DNA of 64,000 bases. Source: Vanessa cardui. Taxonomy: Eukaryota > Arthropoda > Insecta > Lepidoptera > Nymphalidae. The notes below the pieces were generated by a model. It was not told the DNA's origin. It worked only from the letters and a program-made list of their open reading frames with translations, and made no database searches. Of this stretch, positions 27,101 through 39,979 are shown in pieces. Within the stretch, counting starts at the first letter, position 1, and the number at the start of each line of letters is the position of its first letter. Position numbers and translations under genes: made by a program. The stretch covers positions 7,903,501-7,967,500 of the forward strand of contig NC_061135.1 of NCBI RefSeq assembly GCF_905220365.1. Direction: 5' to 3'.

Positions 27101-30100
27101 CCAAAAACTTTACCTGCACTGTCCGCAGTCTGAAATTTCCATAAACACTCGCCCAAAACCGCGTTAATTGTTTGAAATGCAACGAGTATCAATTCGTTTA
27201 AAATTCGCATCATAACAGCGACAAACTTGGCACGCTTAACAGTTCAACACTTGTATATTTAAATCATTCAATATTTTCATTGTTACTTGTTAATCTTCAA
27301 ACATATTAAAGCAATGTCAATTGTATATGACAATGTTGTCGTATATTTTACAATTATAACTACTCTTAAAATAAAACCGTCAAATTTGAATTCGTCATAT
27401 TTAGTATAAATTATAAATTTAAAGGAAATGTTGTGTCTGCGTCATTGTCTGTTATCATTGCTTGAGGGTCAAGCTTGTTTCATACCAAAATTCTGTTTAG
27501 TGATATGAAAGTGGCCGTGAAATAGGAACAGACAGATAAATATTTCAATTTCTAATTTATGTATGTGTACTCAATAGATAATAACACTTTTACATTTCTG
27601 AGTATTAAAGATATTAAATAATGATGCTTAAAAAATAAACAATTAACTATAGAATGAGCTCGAGAACACAGTCTGGAATTTAAAGTATATCACTTTCTAT
27701 TCTATGAAGACTCCAATACAGATGGCGGCACCGTCGCTACAGACTGTATAGATGCATTGTGTAAAGAATTTCGAATCTGCATTTATTTGGACGAACAGCT
27801 TAATTGGCAATTAAGTTTGCGTTAAATATTTAAGAGATGCAAGTCTCGCTATCAAAATTTAATATGAAGTAGTTAATTAACGAATATTTTGATGGTCATA
27901 TATACATAGAAGTGATATATGGAGTCTTCATAAGGGGAGCGCAAGAAAAGGTTATGAGTGAATACAAATAAAGTCTGCCTGGATAGGTATTTCCTATTCA
28001 TCAAAATTCTACTAGGTATTGCTGTTTGTCAGCCCTGTCTGAAGTACAACCCAATAACAAACATATTTGGGTGATATCACTTGGAAAGTATCTTTAAGAA
28101 ACCTTCTGGACGCCTTCTAACTAGATGGTTTACCAAATGCTTTCAATACCAAAGTGCTTTCTATGTCACCTATTTTGTAATTTGTTTCTTACTTCTCATG
28201 ATTTAACAAGACAATTTTATAATGTATTTTTTTTTTGTTTTAAGATTTGTAAAAACATTCGAAGCTGCTTTTGGAGGTCAATTTATTTTGTTCTTCATAA
28301 CCAATTCATGTATAATAGGAACGACAGCTATACAGTTTTTTTCGGTAAGTTGGGGAAATATTTCCTTATAGATACATAAATATTTTATTTATATAATATT
28401 AAACAAATAAAAGTTCCATAAAATGTCTGTCTGGACCTATATTGACGGGATTGTCACTGGCAGTTAGCAGAAAACTTTTATTTTAGAGTTACATATAAAG
28501 TTACGCTCAAATTTCAAAATACCACTATTATCCAGTATGCCACTCCATCGTCACGTCTCAATAACACAAAAGCTGTGTAATACTTAATTAAAAAGTTATA
28601 ATAAAAACTGCGAACTGCTGAACAATAACTGTTTGTTTAATTCAAACGCGCGATGTTACAGGCACGGCTTGTTTTATATAAGGTGGACAACACAATAAAT
28701 GGATCATTGCCATCACTAGGCGCTAACATGTGCTAGCCCACTGGCGTGCACAACAACGTGCTTCGATTTATATATGAATAGTTTCGAATGAGTTTCGTAA
28801 TGTACAAAGTATTGCATACGTTTGTCTAGAATTAATAAATATTCTCGAACACAACAGCTGTTAAGTTTATTTATTTTAAATTGTAATTTATAACACGCGA
28901 TATATTTATATCACTGAAAATAATGAGCTCTCTTTGCTCCTTTTCCAGATGTACGCCGACACTCTTAATCTCGATCAATATTATTTCCTATTCATAAAAG
29001 TATTATAGTACTTCAGCCTGTTCACAAATCCTTTTTTTTTACAGATACAAAATCCTCTAAACCATATCGTTGATATCTTTTGGATCTTTATATTTCTTTT
29101 CATGCTGATCATTATGCTTTTTATTGACTGTTATTTGGGAAGTATTATAACAGAGAAGGTAATTTAAAATTTAATTATTTTTTATAAGTTTTGGAATTAT
29201 ATCGCAATATATTTAAAGTTTACTTTTAAGATTAGATCCTTTATTTAATAATATATGGATAAATATAAATTGAGTAGCCTGTTTATAATAACGATCATAT
29301 TTTATTCATTTGAAGACGACATAACGCTGAGCCTAGAAATTTCAGCATTTCACCACCTTATTTCGTCCATAGATATGAGGATAACCTATCTGTGTGTAAT
29401 CATCAGTTCTATTGCTGTACAGCAATTATTTCACAGTTTAAGCAATGGCTGCTCAGTAGTACAAGGATTAAGCCCTGAATTACATCTATCAGCATTGATT
29501 TGAACAGCATTTAGTTGGATGACTTTGGAAACACCTATAAGTATCGTAAATAAAAGGCTGTGGTTGGTTGCTGACGTTTTCTTTCAGTTGCCGAAGAATG
29601 ACAAATATTTTGGTTCAATATAAACTCAAAGCTGATCAGATGCAATTTATTGCGTTTTCATGTATTCGTAAACTAAGTAGCCGTTTTAATCTTTTCGCTA
29701 GTTCAAGTATCCATAAGTACCCGTTTATTGAGGTAAACTTCCTTTAATATCACGCAATATCGACTGGATAATTATGCTAAAGACTTTGATGCGATTTAGA
29801 AACCTTTTAAGAAAAGTACCGCTAATTTCGTAAAGGCCGGCCACCTGCATGCCTTTTGATATCACTAGTAGGTATATATTCTCGTGAACAAGACATTCGT
29901 TGATAATGTTGAAATATCGAGCTTCCACAAAAAAACAATAAGAAACATGGTAATCTAAAACGAAATAAATATTTAAAACGGTTCAATACCGTAGTAATAA
30001 AAATAACCATGTTAATTTAAATTGGCTTTTGATATTTTATATATAAATGGGTTATGGTACATTTTATATCAGCTTAGCCTAATATCATTGCATCCAAAGA

Positions 30101-33100
30101 TAAGAAAAACGCGCATTTTAAATACAAAATACGGCAGCTGAATCCATTTCAAAATATGAATTGATACGTAAGCGTCTTCGTACAAAAGAGGTATTCTCAA
30201 CGGATAAAATACGAATCGATGCTGATAGATATAATTCGGGCTTAATGCCGACTAAGCAGAACATATAATACGATTACATTTTTCCTCAAAATATTATCAC
30301 TCTGTGGAAGGTATATTAATTTTTTTTTTAATATATTATATGATCCCTGACAACATTTCCTTGCCTATATTTTCACTGTAATATTGGAAACATATTAGAG
30401 GTTGTTCACAGAACTCATACATATCAACGGTTGTGTATTGTCACCCATGGATCAATTTACCGAAGAAAACGAAGAAGAATCTTATCATTTTTATTAGTCG
30501 AAACCAACGAACCTTAACAATAAACGCCGCAAAGCTCGTACCTGTTTCCCTGGCAACGTTCACCAAGGTACCTCATTTTGTATTAGTCTTCAGATTCAAA
30601 TATTTATTTTGTTAAACACGTTTCGAGCAAAAATTGAGTGTAAATATATTTTTCATGAAATATAAGCTGATATGGCCCAGTGGTTAGAACGCGTGCACTT
30701 TAACCGAGGATTTCTGGTTCAAACCCAGGCAAACATCACTCAACATACATATATACATATATAAATATAGAAGGAAAACATCGTAAGGAAACCTGCGTGT
30801 GTCTAATTTCAAAGAAATTCTGACACATGTGTATTCCACCATCCCGCCTTGGAACAGCTTGGAGGAATATTTTCCAAACCCTTTCCTTAATAGGAGAGAA
30901 GGCCTTAGCCCAGCAATGGGAAATTTACAGGCTCTAACTATGAAATATTTATACTGTACAGTTGTGTGTCAAAATAAAACTTAAGTTAATTATTTTATGA
31001 TGCTGTCTATCAGAACTTACATTAAGGAGTTGCCAATATATATTTTATCAGAGTATCTTATACCTCAAGGCACATTTGAAACTTCTTCGTACACGATTTT
31101 GGTAACGAAGTTACAGTTTTGTCAACGTTAGTCGAAAGCTAGGACTGACATTTCTCTTTACGTCCAAATAAAAACCTGTGTGCTTCTACTGGATTTATGC
31201 TCGATTAGATAAGAACTGCTCACTAAGATCTAGTCTAGTGACCTAGCGTAATAAATACAGACTGACATCTTATTCACGGTTCTCAATGAAAATAAGGTGC
31301 AAAAGATGGTTGGTATTTCTTAGTGACAATGTCAATACTTAAGTAATTATTTAGAAATGTTAGCACAATAATTGTTCTTACATTCTAGAAATATAATTAC
31401 GAAATCTTATAACATATTATCCATATTATGATAAAAAAAGTTCATTTGATTTCAATGTACATATGAGGATTGCATTTTTACTATAACTACTTATGAAACA
31501 ATTATTTCAGTCTCAAATATTGTCAAAAGTGGTTAGATTAAATTACAGTGCATATAAGCTTGATGAATGGAGAAGGCATATAATGCTAAGAAATATAAGA
31601 TCGCTTGTAATTATTTCGACTTTGCATTAAGTACATACATTTAATTTTATATAATAGTAACAGTAAATTCACTATTTTTTTTTTGGTATGTGTTTATTTA
31701 GTAACATGAAACATAAGTTACTCAGTATTCAATAGTACCTTTTGAATTATATAAGGATTGAAAGTAAGCAGGCACAATCTGCTATAAAAGATTTTCTATT
31801 GAATTATAGATCGACTCCACTAATGGGTAGTATCTGGAACGGGTACTCAAGTAGATGAAATTGTAAATGTATTGATATATAGTAGTGTTTTGAATAAAAT
31901 AACCGATAGTTATAATACATACCTCGTTGTTGAGCGTTCGACTAGTCGAGGCGAATTAGACTAGCTTTTACCTTGACAGCTCATCCTGGCTATTATGACT
32001 ACCGACGATCGTGTTCAAGCGCCAACCATTGCCGTGACGTCAGTCACTTCGAATAACTGGCAAACACTCTGAAAAGTGCCTACTGACCATATGAAGTATA
32101 CAAGACTGATACGCACCCCGATAAAACTAGACTTACCTAATCTATGTCTTTAGTCGTAACTGCCTTTTTGTAATTGGAAATAAAATTCAGGGCGGTAGAT
32201 TTTTGATTGTAATAATATTTTGTTTTCAATTACAATAAAGCACTGGTCTGGTACGTCGGCAGAATAAACAATGCGAGCATTCAATAACGATAAAAAGGTT
32301 ATAAGATTATACATGAATAAAGTATATTTTAATTTGATTTAATACGAATTGCATTTTAATAATTGGCGCTACATCTGAAAAACCAACAATGCGAATGAAA
32401 TAATTAAATACTTTATATTTCAGATTGAACGTCAAATATTGCGATGTTATTTTGATTATCAATTAAAAGTAACTTTAATCGGGACAAAGATTACTTTTCT
32501 TAATTATAAAAATATTTCTTCTTGATTTTTATTACTTAGGCGTATAGTAAAACTGGCAAAAATAAGGTCACGTAAGGAAAAAGTCCCTCCACTGACCTTT
32601 CCTTTCCTTTTTCTCTCCGTCTCTTTCAAAGATATAAGATTTTATTGTCTGGTTGTATTTGAATTTTCTAGTTAATTTATTTCCATTATATTAGTCATAT
32701 AATACAAAACTTATACTATAAGTATCGATACGATACGCCACGCACGCAGGCGATAAAATTGGTCAGTTCAGATAGCATACTCTAATACTTGTCTTGAGAT
32801 TGAATATGTTTTACAACTGAGAGAAAGGTTCAAAACGAATATGATACATTTATTATGGGCCGATACGCGAATTCTGCGGTCACTGACACCGGATGATAAG
32901 CTGTTTATACGTCATAGAGGGCGTAATGGTTCGTTTCCTGACATTTCCGTACCTGAAACGATCATAGCACGGTCTTGGAAGTTGACGGTGTAGTAGTAGA
33001 CTCTTAAAAATATATTTTTATATTAATATCTCCATAATCAAAACTATAAAAAGTATCGATATGCTATACAGCGTTCATGCGCTTTGAAACTTTAATCATA

Positions 33101-33990
33101 TTCACATTCACGCTCATCATTAAACAGTCACGCTCGATTTAAAAGATTTTATCTGAATCAGGATGAAATAAATAAAACGTTTCATTTCACTACACATTAT
33201 AAAATGAAATCTTCCCTGTGTACGGAATTTATATACGGTTCTCACTAATGAACGGAGTGAGAAATGAGGAAGGTTTGGGCTTAGGTATATTATAGTGATG
33301 TTTGAAGTCGGAATAAATTAAACCGACCGCTAGAGGTGTATATTATGACATAAACTTTTTATTTAGATTCTTACTCTAGTCGTGTGACGCTGAATCAGGT
33401 AACCCTTATGACTGACCCACAAATATATATAAAAATATGTATAAACTGTTTTTTAAAACAAAATTATTTGTACATTGATCAGAATAAGAATTTCAAAGAA
33501 GCAATTTAAAATATTGTGTAATATATATTTTAGTATATCGTTATCACCAATTTAATGCATTCCAAACCCGTATTTTCTTATTTGCAGTATTCAGTCTATC
33601 GCCTCTTTCAAATCAGCAGCAACTTCTTAATTGTATGCAAATATAAATGAACGAATTAGTTAGTGAGTAATAAGACATGTATTCCTCCTAGCTCTCTGTT
33701 TCCCACGTCTCTGCAGTTTAATACATCCAATTAACTCAAGTTTGTCAGTTAGTAAACGGCTTCCGAAATGAACTTGGATATCAAATTATAGCCGATATCA
33801 TGCTAATTTATTGATAGTAAATTACGAGAACATAAATCAATGGTATAATTGAATTATGTTAATATCTTCTAATGACGTCTAAATTTGGAGGGAATATGAT
33901 TACCTACAAGCCTTAAAATATTTTTTCTTATTTCAGGTTATGAACTGGACGTACAAATGTTTCGCATTGTTGAATCAAATGAAGGATTAA
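21150..33990 (+). CDS. Insect odorant receptor (7TM OR family), nine exons, 400 aa
   Basis: Exons: 21150-21391, 24449-24660, 25001-25116, 25697-25772, 26552-26684, 28245-28344, 29045-29158, 30412-30567, 33937-33990 (stop TAA). Every junction has a GT donor and an AG acceptor, and the phases agree. The 1203-nt CDS gives 400 residues, the usual OR length. The last three introns are phase 0, as is typical of insect ORs. Hydrophobic segments lie near residues 38-60, 80-100, 138-167, 185-214, 265-292, 300-325 and 365-390. Family marks are the FDVYKYPYFDIIFIYQ loop (exon 3), the HHCAILR motif before TM5, LVPVSLATF, and the C-terminal WTYKCFALLNQM. By family knowledge it should be an odorant-tuning subunit in antennal neuron dendrites, forming a cation channel with Orco; the ligand is unknown. 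The start follows AAAAA, with a TATAAA-like string at 21113, too close to the ATG to be sure of as a promoter. No second OR lies in the window. The OR call is strong; exact exon edges are inferred. Confidence 0.9.
21833..21974. mobile_element. MITE with perfect 35-bp terminal inverted repeats, OR intron 1
   Basis: Arms 21833-21867 and 21940-21974 are exact reverse complements and include ACCGCCTTCA / TGAAGGCGGT. The 72-bp AT-rich interior has no coding. Target duplication is unclear. Confidence 0.85.
22346..22679 (-). repeat. Dispersed lepidopteran repeat, OR intron 1
   Basis: On the - strand it begins AACCGACTTCAAAAAAAGGA, then GGAGGTTCTCAATTCGTCGG, has a poly(T) tract, and continues with GATGATGGGATCCTGGAG and AAAAGTGACATTTGATGAAG. 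I recognise this as a high-copy lepidopteran repeat; its class is not certain. The 86-codon frame inside it is not a gene. Confidence 0.7.
26991..27182 (-). other. Unrecognised 63-codon frame in OR intron 5
   Basis: Starts MHFKQLTRFWASVYGNFRLR and ends with an acidic then basic tail, ASSDEEDEILKDFKLK. It lies antisense to the OR in its 1.56-kb intron. It could be a fragment of a retrocopied mRNA or chance; no family identified. Confidence 0.2.
28424..28520 (+). mobile_element. Helitron fragment in OR intron 6
   Basis: GTCTGTCTGGACCTATATTG followed by a GACGGGATTGTCACTGGCAG-like block matches the middle of the Helitron at 50918-51171. Both termini are lost. Confidence 0.5.
30666..30937 (+). 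mobile_element. tRNA-derived SINE in OR intron 8
   Basis: Starts GCTGATATGGCCCAGTGG, has box B GGTTCAAACCC at about 30716, and ends AGCAATGGGAAATTTACAGG. It is inserted 99 bases after the donor of exon 8. Confidence 0.85.
31511..31606 (+). other. Possible decoy or relic exon in OR intron 8
   Basis: A good acceptor (ATTATTTCAG) is followed by 32 codons, SQILSKVVRLNY ... RRHIMLRNIRSL, then a GTAATT donor, phase 0 on both sides. It loosely resembles exon 8 (S-x-I start, VV, basic middle, R-x-x-x-L end). Including it would lengthen the receptor before its last helix, so it is left out of the gene model. Confidence 0.25.
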
Positions 33991-34749
33991 GAAACAAGGG
34001 AGCTTAAAAATTAAAACATACCTTAAATTATAAGTATTAAATGCACCATTTTTACTTACCTTATTTATTGTCATTTTTTGAGAAGATTAAGGTTCATTAT
34101 TATGAAACGAAGCGCTACAGATTTGCGGAATTACTATGCCGCTTGTTATACAAACAATAAAAAAAACAACTATGAATATACGAATAATATGTGTTATTCG
34201 AAAGCACCTAATATAAAACAATTTGTTTATTTCGCAATCACGTCTATGTGGCCTAAACCTTATAGGAAAAACTTTAATGGGTTACTTTAGTGGGTTACGT
34301 TACAGAAAAACGTTTTTTAACTTGAAACAAAACGCTTCAAACGTTTGTACAAAAACGCTTCTTTATTAATCGTATATCACAACCACAACTGTAATTAAAT
34401 TTAAGAGAAATAGGCATTCCAAGGCATATAGAAAGATGACGAATTACGATTTAATTATAGTTTCTCAAAACGTAATTAGCACATATGTACATTTTGAATC
34501 TATATTATCAGTAATAATCAATTCATCAATTTGTGACAAATGTTTGTTCCAATCAGTTGCGACGTTTACTATAAATCAACCCATATGATACGCGCAAGTA
34601 AATTATACACTGCAATTGATTCATGAGTTGATCAATTATTATCGAAAGCATTTGACATTTTTCGAATTCATGTATCATTCATAATATAATCCCATTGAAG
34701 TAAACGGTACTGACTTTTATTTTACATTTTTGGTTGAATTCTTTGTAGT

Positions 34750-35047
34750 TGTTGTTTTTTTTTTTGAAAGAATCGGTTGGCGGTCGAGCGTATGGGCCAC
34801 CTAATGGTAAGTGGTCACCATCACCCATAGACAGTAACGCTGTAAGAAATATTACCTATTCCTTACATCATCACTGCGCCACCAACCTTGGGAACTAAGA
34901 TGTTATGTCCCTTGTGCCTGTAGTTACACTGGCTCACTCACCCTTCAAACCGGAACACAACAATACTGAGTACTGTTGTTTGGCGGTACAATAACTGATA
35001 AGTGGGGGGGTACCTATCCAAACGGGCTTGCACAAAGCCCTACCAAG
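34750..35047 (-). mobile_element. SINE-like poly(A) element (second good copy)
   Basis: Same family as 58181-58473. The - strand starts CTTGGTAGGGCTTTGTGCAA and ends with a poly(A) that appears as the T-run at 34751-34764. It lies about 760 bases after the OR stop codon. Target duplication not clear. Confidence 0.8.
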
Positions 35048-35792
35048 ATTTTTTTTTTATAGATAAGTAGAGGGAGCTTATATTATGCTCATCAGTCTAG
35101 TCTTGTACCTATTGTACCTACTTTGCAATTATAGATTTTAGGTAACACTAAATACTTATTAGTTAAAATGGTTCCTAAAATAATTAATAATCTCATTCAA
35201 AAATAGTGAAATTATTATATAGATATATTTTAATGTCAGAGCTGCTACAGCTATATACATACATGTTGATTCATTAATATGGGATGTTTTATTTCATTGA
35301 TTAGTTATGAATTTCTTGGTACAAATATTTTTAATACCTTTTGGCAATATTCCTTTCATTTTAACCTAGATGTAAATAAATAAGTAATAAACAACAGGAA
35401 CAAAGGTAACTATGACGACGTAAATTAATTAATTTATTATTAAATGTCAAAAGTGAACAGCGTTTACATTTCTTTCTTATATTATAGAATTACTTTGAAT
35501 TTGATTATGTTATTGATATTTATAGAATAGATCGTAATCATAAATCTTTATGTAATTAATAATTTAATGATTTATTTTTTATTTATTAATTGAACATAAT
35601 ATTAATGGTGGCTCATATAAAAAGAAGTATTGATAAATTTTTTGTACATAATTTTATGATCTACAAATTTTGTTTGAAGTATTTCTATGATAAAATTTGT
35701 CATTTTGCTGAGAATCGCGAAAAAATATTTTTTTGACTTTTTACCTTCAGTAAAACAAATCCATGCACAGAAATGTTGGGAAATTAAACAAT

Positions 35793-35809
35793 TTATTATT
35801 ATTATTATA
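35793..35809 (-). repeat. (TAA)n-like tail at the 3' end of the Dong-like element
   Basis: Four to five TTA units on the + strand, read as TAA/ATA on the element strand. They lie just after the 3' UTR and match the TAA target preference of Dong elements. The matching flank on the 5' side is at 40314-40337. Confidence 0.75.
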
Positions 35810-35895
35810 TTTTTAGCATAGCTAATTCTCTTCTTTACTGAAAAAAGGATTCTATAACTGTGCACGGGCCTGAGCCAAGTGCATAGCTAGGGGAG

Positions 35896-38800
35896 TTAGC
35901 CTAAAAATGTTCTAACTAGGCGGCATGTATTTAAAATTACGGCTTTCTGTAAAAGTGTGAGAGTAGAATTATTAATATTTAGTAATTTCAGACTGGTATG
36001 GAGAGTGTGAGGTATGACTCCAGTGGAGGATAGAACTAAAGGTAACATTTTGGTGTTCTTAACTTTCCATTGTGTTTTTATCTCTATGGATAAATCAGTG
36101 TATTTAGATATTTTTTCGGTAAAAGTGTTATTTAAGTTATAGGTGTTGCAAATTGCTATATCTATTAAATAAACTGAACTATTTTGTTTATCTAATACTG
36201 TCATGTCTGGTCTATTGTTGTAAATGGTTTTATCAGTAACTATAGTTCTATCCTAGTATATCCTATAGCTGTTGTTTTCGAGCACTGATTGTGGCTTATA
36301 TTTGTAGTACGGTACTTTTTCAGAAATTAATTTATATTGATAAGCTAAGTTTTGGTGAATTATGGCTGCAACTTGATCATGGCGGTGTTTGTAATCCGTT
36401 TGTGCTATAGACTTGCACGCGCCGGTTATATGCTGTATGGTTTCTGGGCTGCTATGGCAATGTCTACATGTGTCATTGATGTTGGATCTACGAATGATAT
36501 ATTCTTGGTAGTTTTTAGTGTCAATAACTTGATCCTGGATAGCCAACATGAAACCTTCAGTTTCTGGAAAAAGATCGCCTCGTCTCAGCCATGCGTTCGA
36601 CGCTTCTATGTCGACATGTGGTTGCTGTAGGTCAGAGCGATGTCTTCCATGTAGGGCCTTTTGGAGCCAATTTTTTATCTTGTCTTTATTATCCGTTAAT
36701 TTTTCATTTAGTTGATGGTTCCTGTCTAATAAATTAAGGGGTGAAAAGTTTTTATCTGCGTTTAATATTGTTTCATGAAATTCTGAGTTATCTGCGCGTT
36801 CATAAAAGAATGTTTTTAACGTATTAATTTGTCTGTTGTGAAGGTTGGTTATGTCAATAAGTCCTCTACCTCCTTCTTCTCTTGGGAGTGTTAATCTTTC
36901 TATGCAGGAGCGTGGATGATGTTTGCGATGCTTTGTCATTGAAGTACTGATAATGCGTTGAAGCTTTTTTAAGTCACTTTGTGACCATTTAATGACTCCG
37001 AAAGAATACGTGAGTATTGGTATAGCGTAAGAGTTTATAGCTTTTATAGTGTTACGAGAATTGAGATGTGTTTTAAGTATTGAATTAATTCTATGTGTAA
37101 AATTACGTGTAAGGTCTTTTTTTGTTACTTTTTCACAGATTTGCCGATTCTGCTGAAAAACTAAATATTTGTATGAATCATTTTCATTTAAAGCGTCCAT
37201 TTTTTTCCTGAATTTAGTATGTAATCATTTAATTGTAGTTTACCTTTTATAAATGAAAATGTTTTACATTTATCAACGCCAAATTCCATATGTATATATC
37301 TTTTGAAAATTGTTGTGTTATGTCTGCGAGTTGATGAAGGCATATTACATTGTAACTGTATAACTTAATGTCGTCCATGTAGAGAAGATGTGATATTTTA
37401 GTTTGAGATAAATTATTATTTGGTACTTTTAACCCAGAATTACATTTATTTAGGAGATAAGAGAGAGGATTTAATGCAAGGCAAAACCAAAGAGGACTTA
37501 ATGCATCTCCTTGGAATATACCTCGCCTTATTGGTATTTCATCAGTTTCTATGGTGTCAATACTCGTTCCTACTTTAAGTTTAGTCCTCCAGGATTGCAT
37601 GGTATATGAGAGGAAATTTATCACCGTTGGGTTAATATTGTAGACAGTTAAAATTTGGTTTAACCAACTATGAGGTACAGAATCAAAGGCTTTACGGTAA
37701 TCAACGTACATGCTGCAGATATTTTGTTTATTTGCATATGCATTTTTTATAATTACCGAATCTACTATAAGTTGTTCCTTTTCGGCATCCTTTCTGTTCT
37801 TGGGCAAGTATATTATTGCTAGCTATATGTGTATCAATGAGTCGTGTAATACATCCAGTGAGTATTTTGTATATAGTTTGTAAGCAAGTTATTGGTCGGT
37901 AATTTGCTGGATTATGTGTTTCATTATTGTCTTTTGGAATCATGAAAGTTGTTCCTTGTGTTATATATTTTGGCATTGAGCTCGGATTTAGAATAAACAT
38001 ATTTAAATATTCATGTAATAAAGAGTGCATAGAGGTCAGTTTTTTATACCAGTAATTATGAATGTGGTCGGAGCCTGGTGCTTTCTAGTTGTGTGTATTT
38101 TTCAGCACATTTAAAAATATCTCCACCGGGATATTTGTAAATGTCATTTCTGGCGTAATGCGTTTCCTTTCTGTTTGTAATAAAAGCCATTCTGCTTGCG
38201 TATTGTGTTGTACAGGGTTAGCCCAGACACTTGACCAATAAACTTTTAGTTCAGTTAGGGATGGTAGTTGTTTTCGAAGTGTAGTGTCTAATGTTTGTGT
38301 AGTATTGCTTGTTTTTTGATTTAATTGCCTATAGAATGATCTTTCGTTATTTCTGAATTGTGTATTCATACCTTCTAAGCCTACTACTTGTAGCTGAGAG
38401 CCTTTGTTTCATGCTGTCAAGATATTGCTCGTTACTTACATTATTTTCGTCATACTGAGAGTGAACTTTATATTTTTCTTTAATCGATGCTATGTGTTGA
38501 ATCAGCCTATTACTTCTATTTCCTCTATTGTACTGTGTCATTCTACCGATATCCTTTCTAATGGATTCTTTCTTTTTGTGGAGTCGTTTTTGCCACGGTG
38601 GCATATTAGGCTTATTTTGAGGATGTATGATTTTGCGGTTCTTTTATTTTAGTGCCATTGCAGATTGCTGCAGTGTATGCAGCACAGTATATTAATGTTT
38701 GGATTGTGATAAATCTTGATTAACGGAAATGTATTGAGGCAAGATATTTTTATCTAAGTGACTTACTATCAGGGCTAACTTTTTTGAAGTATTCTGTTTT

Positions 38801-39979
38801 GGAATAAATGGTCTTTGGGTTGGATCACTGTTTTTATATTTCTCATATGTCGTTTCAAATGTAAGTTGTATTTTTCTTCCAAATTCTGTAGTAACTTGTG
38901 TGCACTCTCTTTTTACGTTATTTGTGCTGCGGTTTTTTTCGGTTAATCTGTTTGGTGGAGTAATGTTGTTGTCATCTTCATTGTTACTAGTGTAAATCTC
39001 TGCTGATTATGGTATAATTGTTTTTTCTACTTCTTTAAGGATTTGTGGTATTCTTTCTTCTGTTAGGCGTTTGTTATTAACAATAACTCTTCTCTGGTCT
39101 GCAATTCTTTGCTCAGATACATGTGATATTTGTGGGAATTGTGATGTAATAGCAGCATGCAATGGCTTTCGATAAGCTGTTCTATTTGATTCGCATTGTG
39201 TAATTTTAAAGTATTCTCGTATTATAGCTTCATTAATATCATTGGTCCACCGTAGTCTTGAGGAAGATGTGCCAGAATGAGATAGAGGCAGAGATTGAGT
39301 TTTGCTTTGTAATTCTTTTTCTATTTCTTTTCTTATGTTATCCAAAGTCTGTTGGGGTAAATATTTATTTCTTATGATGGCTCTTCTTTGGTCACCTAAC
39401 CTTTGCTTTGACACATTAAAATTTTTAAATTTGTCTATAAATTTTGAATGTAATCAATCTAGGTAATGAGGATTAGATTCTAATTCACTAGTTATAAGGT
39501 ATGTGCGCCAAATAAATTCATTCATTTCAGAAGTCCATTTTCTTCGCACACTGTTATGGCCAGGGGTGGGTCCATCTGTACAACATCCTCTGGATTGGAT
39601 GAGCTAGATGATGAGGAGCTAGAAGATTTATTTAGCAATTCGAATGAGTTTCATGATGAAGCTATAGATTCAAATAAACTATTAGTGGGTGATGAAGATG
39701 AAAGTGATTCTTGTTGCCGTTTTGATATTCCAGCTGCATTTTGTGTTCGTCTCGAAGACCTTAGAAAGTACCTTGTATTGTTGCTGTTTTTTCCGTTACC
39801 TTATTCCCTATCGTATTAGCATCGTTGTCCGAAAGCAGATCGCGCATTGTTTGATGGTTTGAGACCACCACCCGGAGATTCTTCTCTCCCCTGACCCGTC
39901 GAGATACTTCCTCACCATCATCAGAGTCCCTCTCAGGGTCCCCGGGCACTTGGGGATATTTTTTTTCTTGCATCTTCAT
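35896..39979 (-). pseudogene. Broken single ORF of the Dong-like element (Myb, RT, CCHC, endonuclease)
   Basis: Reading frame pieces, N to C: 39979-39761 (start MKMQEKKYPQ, acidic, Arg-rich), a Ser-rich piece to about 39620, Myb-like repeat 1 (about 39549-39380, RRKWTSEMNEFI then RLGDQRRAIIRN), Myb-like repeat 2 (about 39290-39030, RLRWTNDINEAI then RIADQRRVIVNN), a basic linker with PPWQKRLHKK at 38604, and a pre-RT segment at 38369-38085. RT motifs follow: NPANYRPITCL (38030-37728), YRKAFDSVPHSW, FQGDALSPL and catalytic YMDD (37807-37247). Then come KYLVFQQ (usual G changed to V), EEGGRG and a CRHC-x8-H-x4-C finger with RHDQ (37200-36253). The end is the endonuclease with RPDMTVLD...LIDIA (about 36220-35896). 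In-frame TAG codons sit at 36253 and 38085, and frameshifts near 37265, 37760, 38360, 38610 and 39765. Not functional. Confidence 0.85.

Noticed and set aside
30799..30984. 61-codon + strand frame in OR intron 8
   Set aside because: SINE body and tail, not an exon.
36352..36630. 92-codon + strand frame
   Set aside because: Shadow of the CCHC-finger part of the Dong-like pol on the other strand.
39556..39819. Acidic 87-codon + strand frame
   Set aside because: It is antisense to the Dong-like ORF; the - strand carries the family motifs on both sides.
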